64,000 nt of DNA from Nematostella vectensis (lineage: Eukaryota > Cnidaria > Anthozoa > Actiniaria > Edwardsiidae): assembly GCF_932526225.1 (NCBI RefSeq), contig NC_064037.1, forward strand, positions 8,786,203 to 8,850,202. Reading direction: 5' to 3'. How positions within the stretch are numbered: the stretch's first letter is position 1; every line of letters starts with the position of its first letter. Below, one piece after another: positions 1 through 11,900 of this stretch. Position numbers and translations under genes: made by a program. The notes below the pieces were generated by a model. The model saw nothing but the letters and a program-made list of their open reading frames with translations. It did no database searches and was not told the origin of the DNA.

Positions 1-615
1 TAGTCCGTAATATAGACCGTGAACACGTCCTGTGTACATTTGTGTGTTCTAGTCCGTATTATGGACCGTGAACATGTGTGTGTTCTAGTCCGTATTATAG
101 ACCGTGAACACGTGATGTGTACATACGTGTCTTCTAATTCGTAACTTTAGACCGTGAACACGTGACGTGTACGTTTGTGTTTAGTCCGTAATACAGACCG
201 CGAACACGTGAGTGTACATGCGTGCGTTCTAATCCGTAATATGGACCGTGAACACGTGACGTGTATATGCTGTGTGCATATGTTTGTTCTAGTTCGCATG
301 AACACGTGACGTGTATATGCTGTGTGCATATGTTTGTTCTAGTCCGCATGAACACGTGACGTGAATATGCTGTGTGCATATGTTTGTTCTAGTCCGCATG
401 AACACGTGACGTGTATATGCTGTGTACATATGTTTGTTCTAGTCCGCATGAACACGTGACGTGTATATGCTGTGTGCATATGTTTGTTCTAGTCCGCATG
501 AACACGTGACGTGTATATGCTGTGTACATGTTTGTTCTAGTCCGCATGAACACGTGACGTGTATATGCTGTGTGCATATTTTTGTTCTAGTCCGCATGAA
601 CGCGTGACGTGTGCA
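1..615. repeat. 50-bp tandem minisatellite with overlapping E-box and CRE-like core
   Basis: From about 251 to 610 a 50-bp unit repeats in register: the block aacacgtgac recurs at 251, 301, 351, 401, 451 and 501, then after a 48-bp unit at 549 and 599. Positions 1-250 hold more divergent copies around gaccgtgaacacgt. Each unit contains CACGTGACGTG, a palindromic E-box overlapping a CRE-like half-site. Open frames through it are repeat artefacts. The array runs off the left edge of the window. Confidence 0.9.
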
Positions 616-948
616 CATGGCTGCTAAACCGCCCCTCGTGCGATCTTGCTGTATACTCACTATTTCCTTGATGTGAATGATATCATACAAAAAGTCGACT
701 CGTACAGGCTTGTTGGGTTTAGTCAAAGAGAACAGTCGAGGTTGGCCACCGTTGCTAAAGAGCGATGCGTAGAGAGCGTCCATAGCCCTTTGTCGTATCT
801 CTACTATAAAGGTAAATTAAGAGTTTTCTCCCAAAAGCATGCAACGATGCATATGTTGAATCGATTGCTTCACAAGTTACCCATCTAGTTTGTGCAAAGC
901 CTGCGTAGCTCGCCCACCCCTGTCAAATTTTCAATCCTCGTCCAAGGC
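616..948. other. Intergenic, no recognised feature
   Basis: Unique-looking sequence between the array and the next mobile element. I see no splice-bounded exon or protein motif. A short plus-strand open frame (646-888) resembles nothing I know. Confidence 0.5.
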
Positions 949-1247
949 CAGGGGCGGATACAGGGGGGGGGGGGGAGGAGGGATGATACCCACCCCCCTT
1001 TTTGAGTAGAAAAATTGAAATATCACTTTGTTTGAAATAAATAAAAGTCTGGTGGACGGGAGGTAACTGTCTATGTTCCTTCGCCTGCTTGACTTTGTTG
1101 CCGCGACATACAAATTAGCTTGAAGTATTGTTAGATCCATGTGACTTACCATGTGAAGGACCACTGGATCAGTTATAAGCCGTCTAGCCGGCCATTAGCT
1201 ACACCCCCCCCCCCCCCCCTCATTTTGAAATTCTCAATCCGCCCCTG
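949..1247. mobile_element. Small non-autonomous DNA transposon, CAGGGGCGGAT termini
   Basis: The left end CAGGGGCGGAT at 949 is matched in inverted orientation by ATCCGCCCCTG ending at 1247. The interior holds long G and C homopolymers near 963-975 and 1203-1219. Such termini are typical of hAT-like MITEs, but I see no clear 8-bp target-site duplication, so the superfamily is inferred. Confidence 0.6.
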
Positions 1248-1257
1248 CAGGCTACTC

Positions 1258-1343
1258 TAACCTCCTGCGCAGAGCTTTCTTTGTCGCTTGTTTACTTTGC
1301 TCCACATCAAATGTGGACACAGAAAGCTCTGCACAGGAGGGTA
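1258..1343. mobile_element. Foldback element, copy A
   Basis: Two 20-bp arms, 1261-1280 and 1321-1340, are reverse complements with one mismatch around a 40-bp spacer. The spacer contains cttgtttactttgctccac. The same arms and spacer recur in opposite orientation at 29751-29827, so this is a dispersed family rather than a chance palindrome. Confidence 0.75.
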
Positions 1344-1430
1344 AGGAATACTCTCGATCTGCTCTATATTTATTCGGAATTTAAAATGGTAGACGCACGA
1401 GGGTCAAGCGGGAAATCAAATGCGCGGCTA

Positions 1431-1499
1431 CCTCCATGGAAGAGGTGGCCGCGCGGTTTAGGACCACCTCCATAGAAGAGGTGGCCGCGCGGTTTAGGG
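1431..1499. repeat. Two-copy 36-bp direct repeat
   Basis: The segment beginning cctccatggaagaggtgg at 1431 recurs at 1467 with a single g-to-a change. Both copies contain gtggccgcgcggtttagg. Confidence 0.85.
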
Positions 1500-1525
1500 A
1501 CGCCGGACGAGGCTATCAATCATTT

Positions 1526-1682
1526 AGACAGCACGATTAAGTTGCATGGGACACTTCTCTAGTCGTAGAGTGTAAATCAGGCTACGACTCCGCTACGATG
1601 CTCGACAACGGAAGTCGTAGTGTGTAATGCAGGGCTAAGACCTGTCATTGGAAGTTCGCATACGACTAAATCGTGCTGTGCT
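1526..1682. mobile_element. Probable MITE with CAGCACGATT-type inverted ends
   Basis: acagcacgatt near 1529 is mirrored by aatcgtgctgt near 1668. The interior holds diverged inverted copies of ctacgact/agtcgtag. The element is non-coding, about 155 bp long and of unknown family. Confidence 0.5.
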
Positions 1683-4600
1683 TAAGAGTGCACAGAGCGA
1701 GTACAACTGCTCAGACAAAACCGTAGAATTCGCAGATAGAGTTACAACGCTCTAAACGAAATAACTATTTTTATATAGCAGGTGAAAAGTCAAGAGAACT
1801 ACAAAATTTCATATGGATCTTTTAGGCAAGCTTTCGCCTTTCCTATCATAATGACATAATTTACTTAGTAGTCTGACGTCATACTCAAGAAAGATGGCAC
1901 TTGCATTCGTGCTTCTTTAGTCCATCCTATTCTATTCCTCTACGCTATTCTATATATTCAGTTCAATGTTATCTTAGTTTACACAGCGGGCAGGTGACAT
2001 GTGCAAGAAAATCTTTTTAGCAAAAAACGCTTTTTATACATTTGTTCATACAACATTAAAGACAATTATAAAATACTGAAGACAGTTCTACATTTTTTGT
2101 TTGTTTTAAATTTTGCGCAGCCAGTCGAATACCACGAATCAGTTGACTTCTAGGATATATTTCTCTGTTATATTATCATAAATCTGTAAATTATTTCCTT
2201 CAGGGGATGATATCGAAAAGAATATCATTGAAACGCTGACCAAATTCAATTTTTTGGATTTCTGAATTTCCTTTAGCTAACAGTGATTCAAAAATTTTAG
2301 CTGGTGAAACAACAAATCTAGCCATATATCTAAAAAAAATAGATAGCATATAATCATGTCTTAATTTCCTTATCATACGAATTGTTTTTTTTTCCTTATC
2401 ACCACATCTACCAAATTTCAATCAATTCGAGCACCGATACGAGGAATTTCTCACGTTTTATACGTCAATGGCAAAAACAATATAGCAAAACAATGTTTAT
2501 ATATGGGAATAGTACGGCTTATTTACATTAAAAAGGAAACAATTTCACTTGAATAAAAACTTCTATGATGAGTAATGTAAGAATGTATAAAAAGCGTAAG
2601 AGGCTACATATCTTATATTCAGTATTTATAAGGGTAAGGAGCCCAAAAGATTTGAAAAATGAAAGGATAGTGCTGCGCTATGCTTCTAAGGCGTATTCAG
2701 AGACAAGGGAGATGATACCTTTTTGAAGCGATGACCCGTCACGGACGGAAGCGAGCAGGACTAGCAAAGTAAGGGACGTCTTCATGCTTTTCGTAACCAC
2801 TAAGTGTGTTTGAGCTGCCGCGCTTTTGAGATATTTCCTTGGCGAAGAGCTCTATGTAACCCCTTCAAATACACTTACAGTTGATCACTAACTATATATG
2901 ACAGATTCTCATTAAATGACCGCCGCAAACTGTCAGGTTGTTACTATACCAGCGAAAGGCACTCAAATGAAATTTGCCAACAAAAATAGACTTGATTCGA
3001 TAGGTGAAATAGCCATTAAAAATTTTAAAATGGGCATTAGTAACTATCACGATAAGATATTAATGCAAAAATAAAACACGCGTCTCGCAAAGGCTAATTT
3101 GCTCATATCTGTTATAGACGGGCAAATATTCATTTTAAGCTTTCATAGAACGCAAAGGGTCACAGCTAAATAAACAACTTACAACTGAAGCTAAAAATAA
3201 GCAGCATGCGCGAGTTTATTTAAAAAAGTCATTATTTATTTATCCGTAATTCCTTTTCTTTGGGGGGGAGGGGGGTCTCAGTCATTCCTTGCGATTTTAT
3301 TGCAAATGTCCTCGGCTCTTTCGGGGGTATCTCCCCGAACCACTAGATGCTAGTCCACTAGATACTAGATGCTCGCATAGTCATTTCTTAACAGAACATT
3401 ATACACTGAAAATGAAGCATTCTCATTATCAATTCCCTCTTTCGACTTGTGATCTTCACCGCCATCTATTAACTACAGGTTTTTTTGAGAACCCACAGAT
3501 ACGTGTACTTGTTCCAGAAATCGCAAACCGCATTACACTCCATGTGTTGTAAAGATTTCAATATAATGAAAGCTGATTACATTCACTCAACGATATGGTT
3601 GCAAGATATCAAAGGCGTAATTATTTTAAATTAAATTCACTTACTCTCGCGGCGTCGGAACAAGAGATCAGGATCAGTGGCTGGCTGTGTATAGCCTGTT
3701 TTAATGAATAATTCAAACTGATTACACAATTTAAACATACAGAAGAAGCGCGTTCGAACCCTGAATGGGGACGAAAAACAGTCTGACTTCCAAGGGGAGA
3801 CTTCCAAGTAGAAAATGGTTTGAATAAAAGCAAGCCTGTAAAATGGGAGGAGAAAGGGGTGGAAGGGCGAGGGAACTACCGTATCTACTCGTAAGATCCA
3901 CTAAAATGATAGAGAATTTACCATTTCCAGCTAGAACGAGTAATCTTGGTGCAATAAATCCGCCGAAAAGCTCAACGAGACCCCTCGCTTAGAATTCAGT
4001 TATTACCTCTAGGGCGCGCCCCTTTTCGGGGAAATTAAAGGTTCCATAGTGTAATAAATTGATATAAATATGTTTTCTTATATTGATAAATGAACAGAAC
4101 ATAAATAACCTTTCTTGTTCAAAATGTAACACAACACGCTTATATATTTAATAATCAAGTCCCAAGGACTCGTACGATCTGTGCGTGGTTCAAATCGCTC
4201 TGGACTCGTATTAACGTGTTCACTGACCCGTGCGGATGGTCAATAAATACAACAAGTCCAATAAGTACAATAAAGGGAAAAGTCCTTAAAAGGTTGTTAT
4301 CCCTCTTGTCTGGTTTGTCAAACTAAACTACGACACGAATCGGTTATTTGGGGATGCGTATATAATTCTTTTAGAATAGCTCAGTAAAATAAGTAAACAA
4401 AAAACACACGAACGAACGAATGAGTGAATGAAAGAAAGAATAAATTGTCAACTTCAGACAGGATGATCGCCTTTATCTTTTTTAATAGCTTCACTTTCCC
4501 CTACTCGACAACTACTTTTGCCACTGGCAATCAATAATCATATAAGTTACCTTTTTAAATTTTCAGAATTTTTCGAACAAGAATCAAATCAAAATCGTCC

Positions 4601-5054
4601 TTCTCATTTTCCCCTTGGTGCTTCTTCGTCATCTTTTCCATCGTTACACTGAGCGCTCAAACTTACTCCCTGGACCACGCCATTACCCCCTTATTGGAAA
4701 TTATCTGCAGCTGATGGTCTCACGCAAGAACTTCCACATCGTTCTTGCTGACCTAAAGAAAACGGCAGCCTCTACCCTCTATACCTAGGGGGTCAGCGGG
4801 CTGTGATCGTGGGCTCAGCAAAGACAGCACGTTAGGGACTGGTAGAGAGATACGATGCACTGTCGTGTTTTTTAGAACGGCGCAGGGGGGGGGGGGGGGT
4901 GTACATTTTTCTTTTTCCTTTTAAATTTTGTTATCCAGGTCACCCATTAATATCAGCTTTGCTAAGGGATTTACCTGGAAAAATATTAGTAAATAAATAA
5001 ATAAGTAAGGAAATAATAAATAAATTATGTAACAATTTCCGATGTTTTTAATGG
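1683..5054. other. Intergenic, AT-rich, no supported gene
   Basis: Both strands were scanned. There are only short open frames without domain motifs or matching splice sites. G-rich homopolymers occur near 3261-3275 and 4886-4900. A direct repeat ccactagatgctag/ccactagatactag lies at about 3340-3370. Confidence 0.5.
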
Positions 5055-5185
5055 AAAAGCAGAGTGTGTCTTTTGAAAGTTTCTCCAAGCATATAACTGA
5101 TAATTTAGAGCGAATATGGCCTGTATTAGTGCGGATTCTAATAATTATTTTTGTCTTTTCGACCTGACGGAAGTAAACAGGTGCG
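5055..5185 (+). repeat. Dispersed repeat family 1, copy A
   Basis: This segment shares ordered blocks (gtgtgtct, gaagtttct or similar, aatttagagcg, tggcctgt, gattcta, ttgtcttt, gaagtaaac) with 26270-26415 in an intron of the thioesterase gene. Non-coding interspersed element, type unknown. Confidence 0.65.
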
Positions 5186-5401
5186 ATTGCCGCTGGTTGC
5201 TTATTAGAATAAATAGTAGTAAAGTGTATTCACGATCTTTGTAGCAAGAGAAAACAAAGTATAACTAGAATGTTTCAACGTAGTTGTATATTCTAGAATA
5301 TCACCTTGGTTTTAAGAATTCTTTTGCATGTAAAAATGTCAGTTTAAACGTTATTGGCTACTTCTTTGAGTATTGGGTTTTACATAGGTTGTTCCCAGTC
5401 C

Positions 5402-5530
5402 GCAGGCGCGTCCCCAGGATTGGCTGGGGAGGGTGCATAGTCAATGGTATCATATGGAAACAAAACATAATATTTATTTGGGGGGGGGGGGGGTACGCGC
5501 CCCCTACGCACACCCCTGTGCGCGCTCCTG
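5402..5530 (+). mobile_element. GC-ended dispersed element, copy A
   Basis: It starts aggcgcgtccccaggattgg and ends in a GC-rich block, acgcacacccctgtgcgcg. The interior includes a 14-base G run. The same ends and interior occur in inverse orientation at 11820-12013, and a related GC-ended block lies at 48575-48725. Confidence 0.6.
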
Positions 5531-5992
5531 TACCAGGGCATACTAATAAGAGGGGTGATCTAGAGGGGGAAAAATCAGTTTAAAAAATACGTCCTGAGTC
5601 CTTGAGAGTAAAAAATGGTACCGTTTACGTGTCATTATACTTTTACTTTTTACTATGTTAATGTTAGTTGGCAACGTGCACAAACTTTGAAGTTAAATCA
5701 TCCGCACTCAAACTTGATCGAAGGCGAGAAGGCCGAGGTTCAATGGGTCAAGGGTATAAGCGGAAGCTGACCCAGTCCATCTCGTCCCTTTGTGCGCCGT
5801 AGGGTTTCTTTATGCTCTGTTTTTCATGGTCCTCGGTCGAAGCACTGCTACTATCGTGGGCTCACTGAACTGCACAAATTCATTTTGTCCCTTCGCTTCA
5901 AAGCACGTACTAGGCAGTGTGTAGATGACTTGATCAAGCCCCTTGTGTATTCCGTCAGACTTTACATTCGCATTGATGACGCAATTTCTGCC

Positions 5993-8900
5993 TCAGAACC
6001 CGAAGGCCTTTTGAAGTCGTGGAGCCCTGGGGAACACCGCAAAAAGCGTCGCCAAACCAATCAAAACTGACATCCAGAAGAATAGCCTGTCTAAGACGCG
6101 CGTGGCGAGCTTCCATTCCCATTCTCTGACGGTTAGATCTTCCTCACTTAACTCTTCCCCGTCCTCTCCTACAACTGGTGACCGCTCCGTCTCGCTTGCA
6201 GGATCACCAGAGAATTCAAATGCATCGTCCACAAAGACCACCTTATTCTTCGTGCCGTTAGTGTGAGCCTTAATAGAGCCCCGTGTATTTACAAAGTGAC
6301 TTCCACCAAGATCATACTCTCCACCCGGGTTGCTTATCACGTCATTAAGCTCGCGTACTAACCGATCATCCTTTCTGTTGTCAGTATTTTCCGCGTTGTG
6401 ACGTCTCGGGGTGCCTTTGAAGCTACCGTCCGGTCTCTTGGGCCGTGACTTATTCACAGTGTCACGCAATCCTACCACCTTTGCGAGCCACACCAGAAGC
6501 AGACGGCGCATAAATGGAGACATTCTAGTGGTCTTCCGGAAGCTGAAGTTGATGACTAACGCGGACGCGCCAAGCGCTAGACTCAACTCGACACTAGTCG
6601 CGAAGTAGTACTGTCCCAGCAATGGGAAATCAAAAGATGGGAAGATCTGCGAAGTGAGCTGTTGGAAAACAGTCATGGCAAGAAGAACAGTGATACTGAG
6701 ACCAATCCTCTCTCCGCTTTCCGGTGGAAGAATAAAACCGAGGAATATCATGCAAGAAATGAGAGCACACGGGATAATCAAGTTGACGCAGTAGTTAAAG
6801 AAGTTCCGGCCGATGTGTATAGTAACGGTGATGTCATCAAAGCTCACAGTGTCGTACTCCACTGTGTTACGTGTGGAAGAGATGTCTAAAAGCTCCCATT
6901 CGCCGTTTTTGACGTAACTCGTGGACTTGCCGTTTAAATGCCAGTTGACAAGTCTGATCTTTGAACTGTCCAAAGACCAAGAGCCGAACTTCAAGTGGCA
7001 GCTGTAAGCAGGGAATGGATATATGAGCAGAGCACGAGTCGAGGAAGCCCTCAGCCCCCATTTGATCCCAGCAGTTAAGAGGAAAACAAACGAGATCTAG
7101 ACAGTTCTTGTAAGTGAATAACATAGGGTCTGGACAAAATAAACAGGACAATCAACAATATATAATCTGCACATTTGTTTTAGTCAATCGACAACACCGA
7201 AACTATAGTCATTTGACAGCAGAAACAATCATGATACAAACTTTGAAGGGAAAGTAAATGATATTGATGTTGCACACGCATTTGAATCATGATACAAACT
7301 TACAACTGCTCGTCGATCGAAGGGGAAGCAGATGGCATTGATGTTGCACAAGCAATTGAATCATGATACAAACTTACAACTGCTCGTCTAAGGGGAAGTA
7401 GATGACATTGATGTTGCACACGCATTTGAATCATGATACAAACTTACAACTGCTCGTCGATCGAAGGGGAAGCAGATGGCATTGATGTTGCACAAGCAAT
7501 TGAATCATGATACAAACTTACAACTGCTCGTCGAAGGGGAAGTAGATGACATTGATGTTGCACAAGCAATTGAATCATGATACAACTTACAACTGCTCGT
7601 CTAAGGGGAAGTAGATGACATTGATGTTGCACAAGCAATTGAATCATGATACAAACTTACAACTGCTCGTCGAAGAGGAAGTAGATGACATTGATGTTGA
7701 ACACGCATTTGAATCATGATACAAACTTACAACTGCTCGTCTAAGGGGAAGTAGATGACATTGATGTTGCACAAGCAATTGAATCATGATACAACTTACA
7801 ACTGCTCGTCTAAGGGGAAGCAGATGACATTGATGTTGCACAAGCATTGAATCATGATACAAACTTACAACTGCTCGTCTAAGGGGAAGTAGATGACATT
7901 GATGTTGCACAAGCAATTGAATCATGATACAAACTTACAACTGCTCGTCGAAGAGGAAGTAGATGACATTGTTGTTGCACACGCATTTGAATCATGATAC
8001 AAACTTACAACTGCTCGTCGAAGAGGAAGTAGATGAGATTGATATTGCACAAGCAATTAAATCTTGATACAAACTTACAACTGCTCGTCGAAGAGGAAGT
8101 AGATGACATTGATGTTGCACAAGCAATTGAATAATGATACAAACTTACACTGCTCGTCTAAGGGGAAGTAAATGGCATTGATGTTACACAAGCAATTGAA
8201 TCATGATACAAACTTACAACTGCTCGTCGATCGAAGGGGCAGTAGATAACATTGTTGTTGCACAAGCAATTGAATCATGATACAAACTTACAACTGCTCG
8301 TCGAAGGGGAAGTAGATGACATTGATGTTGCACAAGCAATTGAATAATGATACAAACTTACAACTGCTCGTCGAAGAGGAAGTAGATGACATTGATGTTG
8401 CACAAGCAATTGAATCATGATACAAACTTACAACTGCTCGTCGATCGAAGGGGCAGTAGATAACGTTGTTGCACAAGCAATTGAATCATGATACAAACTT
8501 ACAACTGCTCGTCGAAGGGGAATAGATGACATTGATGTTGCACAAGCAATTGAATCATGATACAAACTTACAACTGCTCGTCGAAGAGGAAGCAGATGAC
8601 ATTGATGTTGCACAAGCAATTGAATCATGATACAAACTTACAACTGCTCGTCGAAGGGGAAGTAGATGACATTGATGTTGCACACGCATTTGAATCATGA
8701 TACAAACTTACAACTGCTCGTCGATCGAAGGGGAAGCAGATGGCATTGATGTTGCACAAGCAATTGAATCATGATACAAACTTACAACTGCTCGTCGAAG
8801 GGGAAGTAGATGACATTGATGTTGCACAAGCAATTGAATCATGATACAACTTACAACTGCTCGTCTAAGGGGAAGTAGATGACATTGATGTTGCACAAGC

Positions 8901-11900
8901 AATTGAATCATGATACAAACTTACAACTGCTCGTCGAAGAGGAAGTAGATGACATTGTTGTTGCACAAGCAATTGAATCATGATACAAACTTACAACTGC
9001 TCGTCGATTGAAGGGGAAGTAGATGACATTGATGTTGCACACGCATTTGAATCATGATACAAACTTACAACTGCTCGTCTAAGGGGAAGCAGATGACATT
9101 GTTGTTGCAGACGCATTTGAATCATGATACAAACTTACACTGCTCGTCGAAGGGGAAGTAAATGGCATTGATGTTGCACACTCATTTGAATCATGATACA
9201 AACTTACAACTGCTCGTCGAAGGGGAAGTAGATGACATTGATGTTGCACAAGCAATTGAATCATGATACAAACTTACAACTGCTCGTCGAAGGGGAAGTA
9301 GATGACATTGATGTTACACAAGCAATTGAATCATGATACAAACTTACAACTGCTCGTCGAAGGGGAAGTAAATGACATTGATGTTGCACAAGCAATTGAA
9401 TCATGATACAAACTTACAACTGCTAGTCGAAGAGGAAGTAGATGACATTGTTGTTGCACATGCATTTGAATCATGATACAAACTTACAACTGCTCGTCGA
9501 AGGGGAAGTAGATGACATTGATGTTGCACACGCATTTGAAAATGGCAGGACTGGACCAAGTCGCGACCCCCTCGCTACTGAGCGTCACGTCTGTCGTGTA
9601 AGTGGTTCGTCCACCAGCGGTATGATCCTGGGCATCCACACTGGGAGATGTAACAAGGCTACAGTTATCAAACAACAGGGCCATAGTTATCAAACAACAG
9701 GGCTACAGTTGTCAAACATCAAGGCCATAGTAACCAAACAAGAGCTACAGTAATAGATGTATTTGTAAAGGTTTGAGATTAAGGCTAGGGTGGGGGACTA
9801 TTTTCCTACCTTAGCTTTTTCAGTGCTACACGCTTCAAATAGGATGCGAGAATCACAATTTTTAGTTGACATCACTAGCCCAGAAGGATTCAATGCACAC
9901 GAGAACACGACGGAATCCTACTAGTGATAAAGGTCATGTCAATCAAAACTGATTCTCACATGCTAATTGGCTATCTCTAGCTTTAAAACTCGGACTTTTT
10001 ATCAAATGTGCCCTACGTACTTGTTATACAGCAAGATATCCGGGACCCAGATCTGCTGTGGATCGACCACCAATTCGCGCGTGTCGTCAAACTTTGACTC
10101 ATTCCAGCAAAGAAAAGGGTCTGTCCATCTCTGCAAAAAAATGCATATAGTACTGTTAAAGAAGGCCAATTACTTCTCCATTTTATGCTCCCGCTCAATG
10201 GCGAGTCACACAAAACACCCATTTTCATCGGCTAATTCAAGCACGTAACCAATATATTTTTAATCAACTATCGTCAATAACATATCGGACTTCATTTGTA
10301 AATTGTTATTTTAAAGTTTTCTTGCGAATAAGCTGCTTAATTTTCAATGATAACCAAAAACAAAGGACTGGGTGCTCATCATTCTTTAAGGCCTATTTTT
10401 AACAGAAAAGGTGACCGTTTTTAACAGAAAAGGGGACCGTTTTTAACAGAAAAGGGGACCGTTTTTAACAGAGAAGGGGACCGTTTTTAACAGAGGTGAC
10501 CGTTTTTTTACAGAGAAGGGGACCGTTTTTAACAGAGAAGGTGACCGTTTTTTTACAGAGAAGGGGACCGTTTTTAACAGAGAAGGTGACCGTTTTTTTA
10601 CAGAGAAGGTGACCGGTTTTTTTTACAGAAAAGGGGACCGTTTTTAACAGAGAAGGTGACCGTTTTTTTACAGAGAAGGGGACCGTTTTTTTTACAGAAA
10701 AGGGGACCGTTTTTTTTACAGAAAAGGGGACCGTTTTTAACAGAGAAGGGGACCGTTTTTTTTACAGAGAAGGGGACCGTTTTTTTTACAGAAAAGGGGA
10801 CCGTTTTTAACAGAGAAGGGGACCGTTTTTAACAGAGAAGGGGACCGTTTTTAACAGAGAAGGGGACCGTTTTTTTACAGAGAAGGGGACCGTTTTTAAC
10901 AGAGAAGGGGACCGTTTTTAACAGAGAAGGGGACCGTTTTTAACAGAGAAGGTGACCGTTTTTAACAGAGAAGGTGACCGTTTTTAACAGAGAAGGAGAC
11001 CGAGACGAAGAGTTAGGCGGAGACGTAGAGTCCCTACTTGGCGTGTAAAAATCGGAGCGAAAGGGACGCAAGCGGAGAAAAAGGTAGAAAAGAAACTGTT
11101 TTTTCACCGCTTGCGACTCCTCCTGCACCAATTTTCATACGAACATAGGCGCTCACGTCTCCGCTAGAAAAAACACCGACTTTAAGGGGTCCGTAATTGT
11201 ATTTACAAAGGCTGTAGTGTATAACCGACATGGATAGAGCAAGTCTTACCTGTCTAACCCAGCCGTAAACTGTTATAAACTGTTCCTTTGCGTTCTGGGG
11301 AAAAAGTGAATTCTCAACTAAGTAACAAATCCATTAATAATAATTAAAAAGGCGCAGCGCGCGCGCATGCTTATAACTGGAATAGCCTATTCCTCTCACA
11401 TTAGGAGAGAGGATGCGCAGATGTATATATCATATACAATTGGTGCAAAATTCGATATGTAGCTACCTACCACGTCTTTGATGTTAATCAGCGTAAACTT
11501 GAACTCGACGTCAACCGGAACACTTTCATTCACTCGCGGCAAGAATGACCTTCTGGTCTTTCCCGATCCGAACAGCTTGTTGTGTAGAAGCTCTTGGGTC
11601 GCTGCGCGTGTATCTACAGGAGAGGATACTTCACTAGAATTATTGAAAAGTTTCTATAACAGACAGAGGCTGACACACAGGCATACATACAGATAGACAA
11701 TTTATTTTTCTGCTAACTGTGTTCATTTCTGGGGCAGTCGCCGGAATCCAATACCGTAAAAAGCAAATTACTTTAGTCATTTTTTTTCCTTACGGTGAAC
11801 GTGTAAATTCTTTCTTACCCACAACTGGAAACGTGCCCCTACGGGGGTAGGTTACAGGTGTGTACACAGGGGGGTGCGCAGGGCGCGCACTCCTTTTGGC

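Noticed and set aside
6992-6994. Translation start of the receptor at the codon before KFGSW
   Set aside because: That codon is TTG (leucine), lies inside the Cys-loop, and a good acceptor (cttacag) and upstream exons in matching phase are present.
10395-10998. Exon- or acceptor-derived array like the others
   Set aside because: No match to receptor exons 3 or 4 on the gene strand; the acag core is on the wrong strand.
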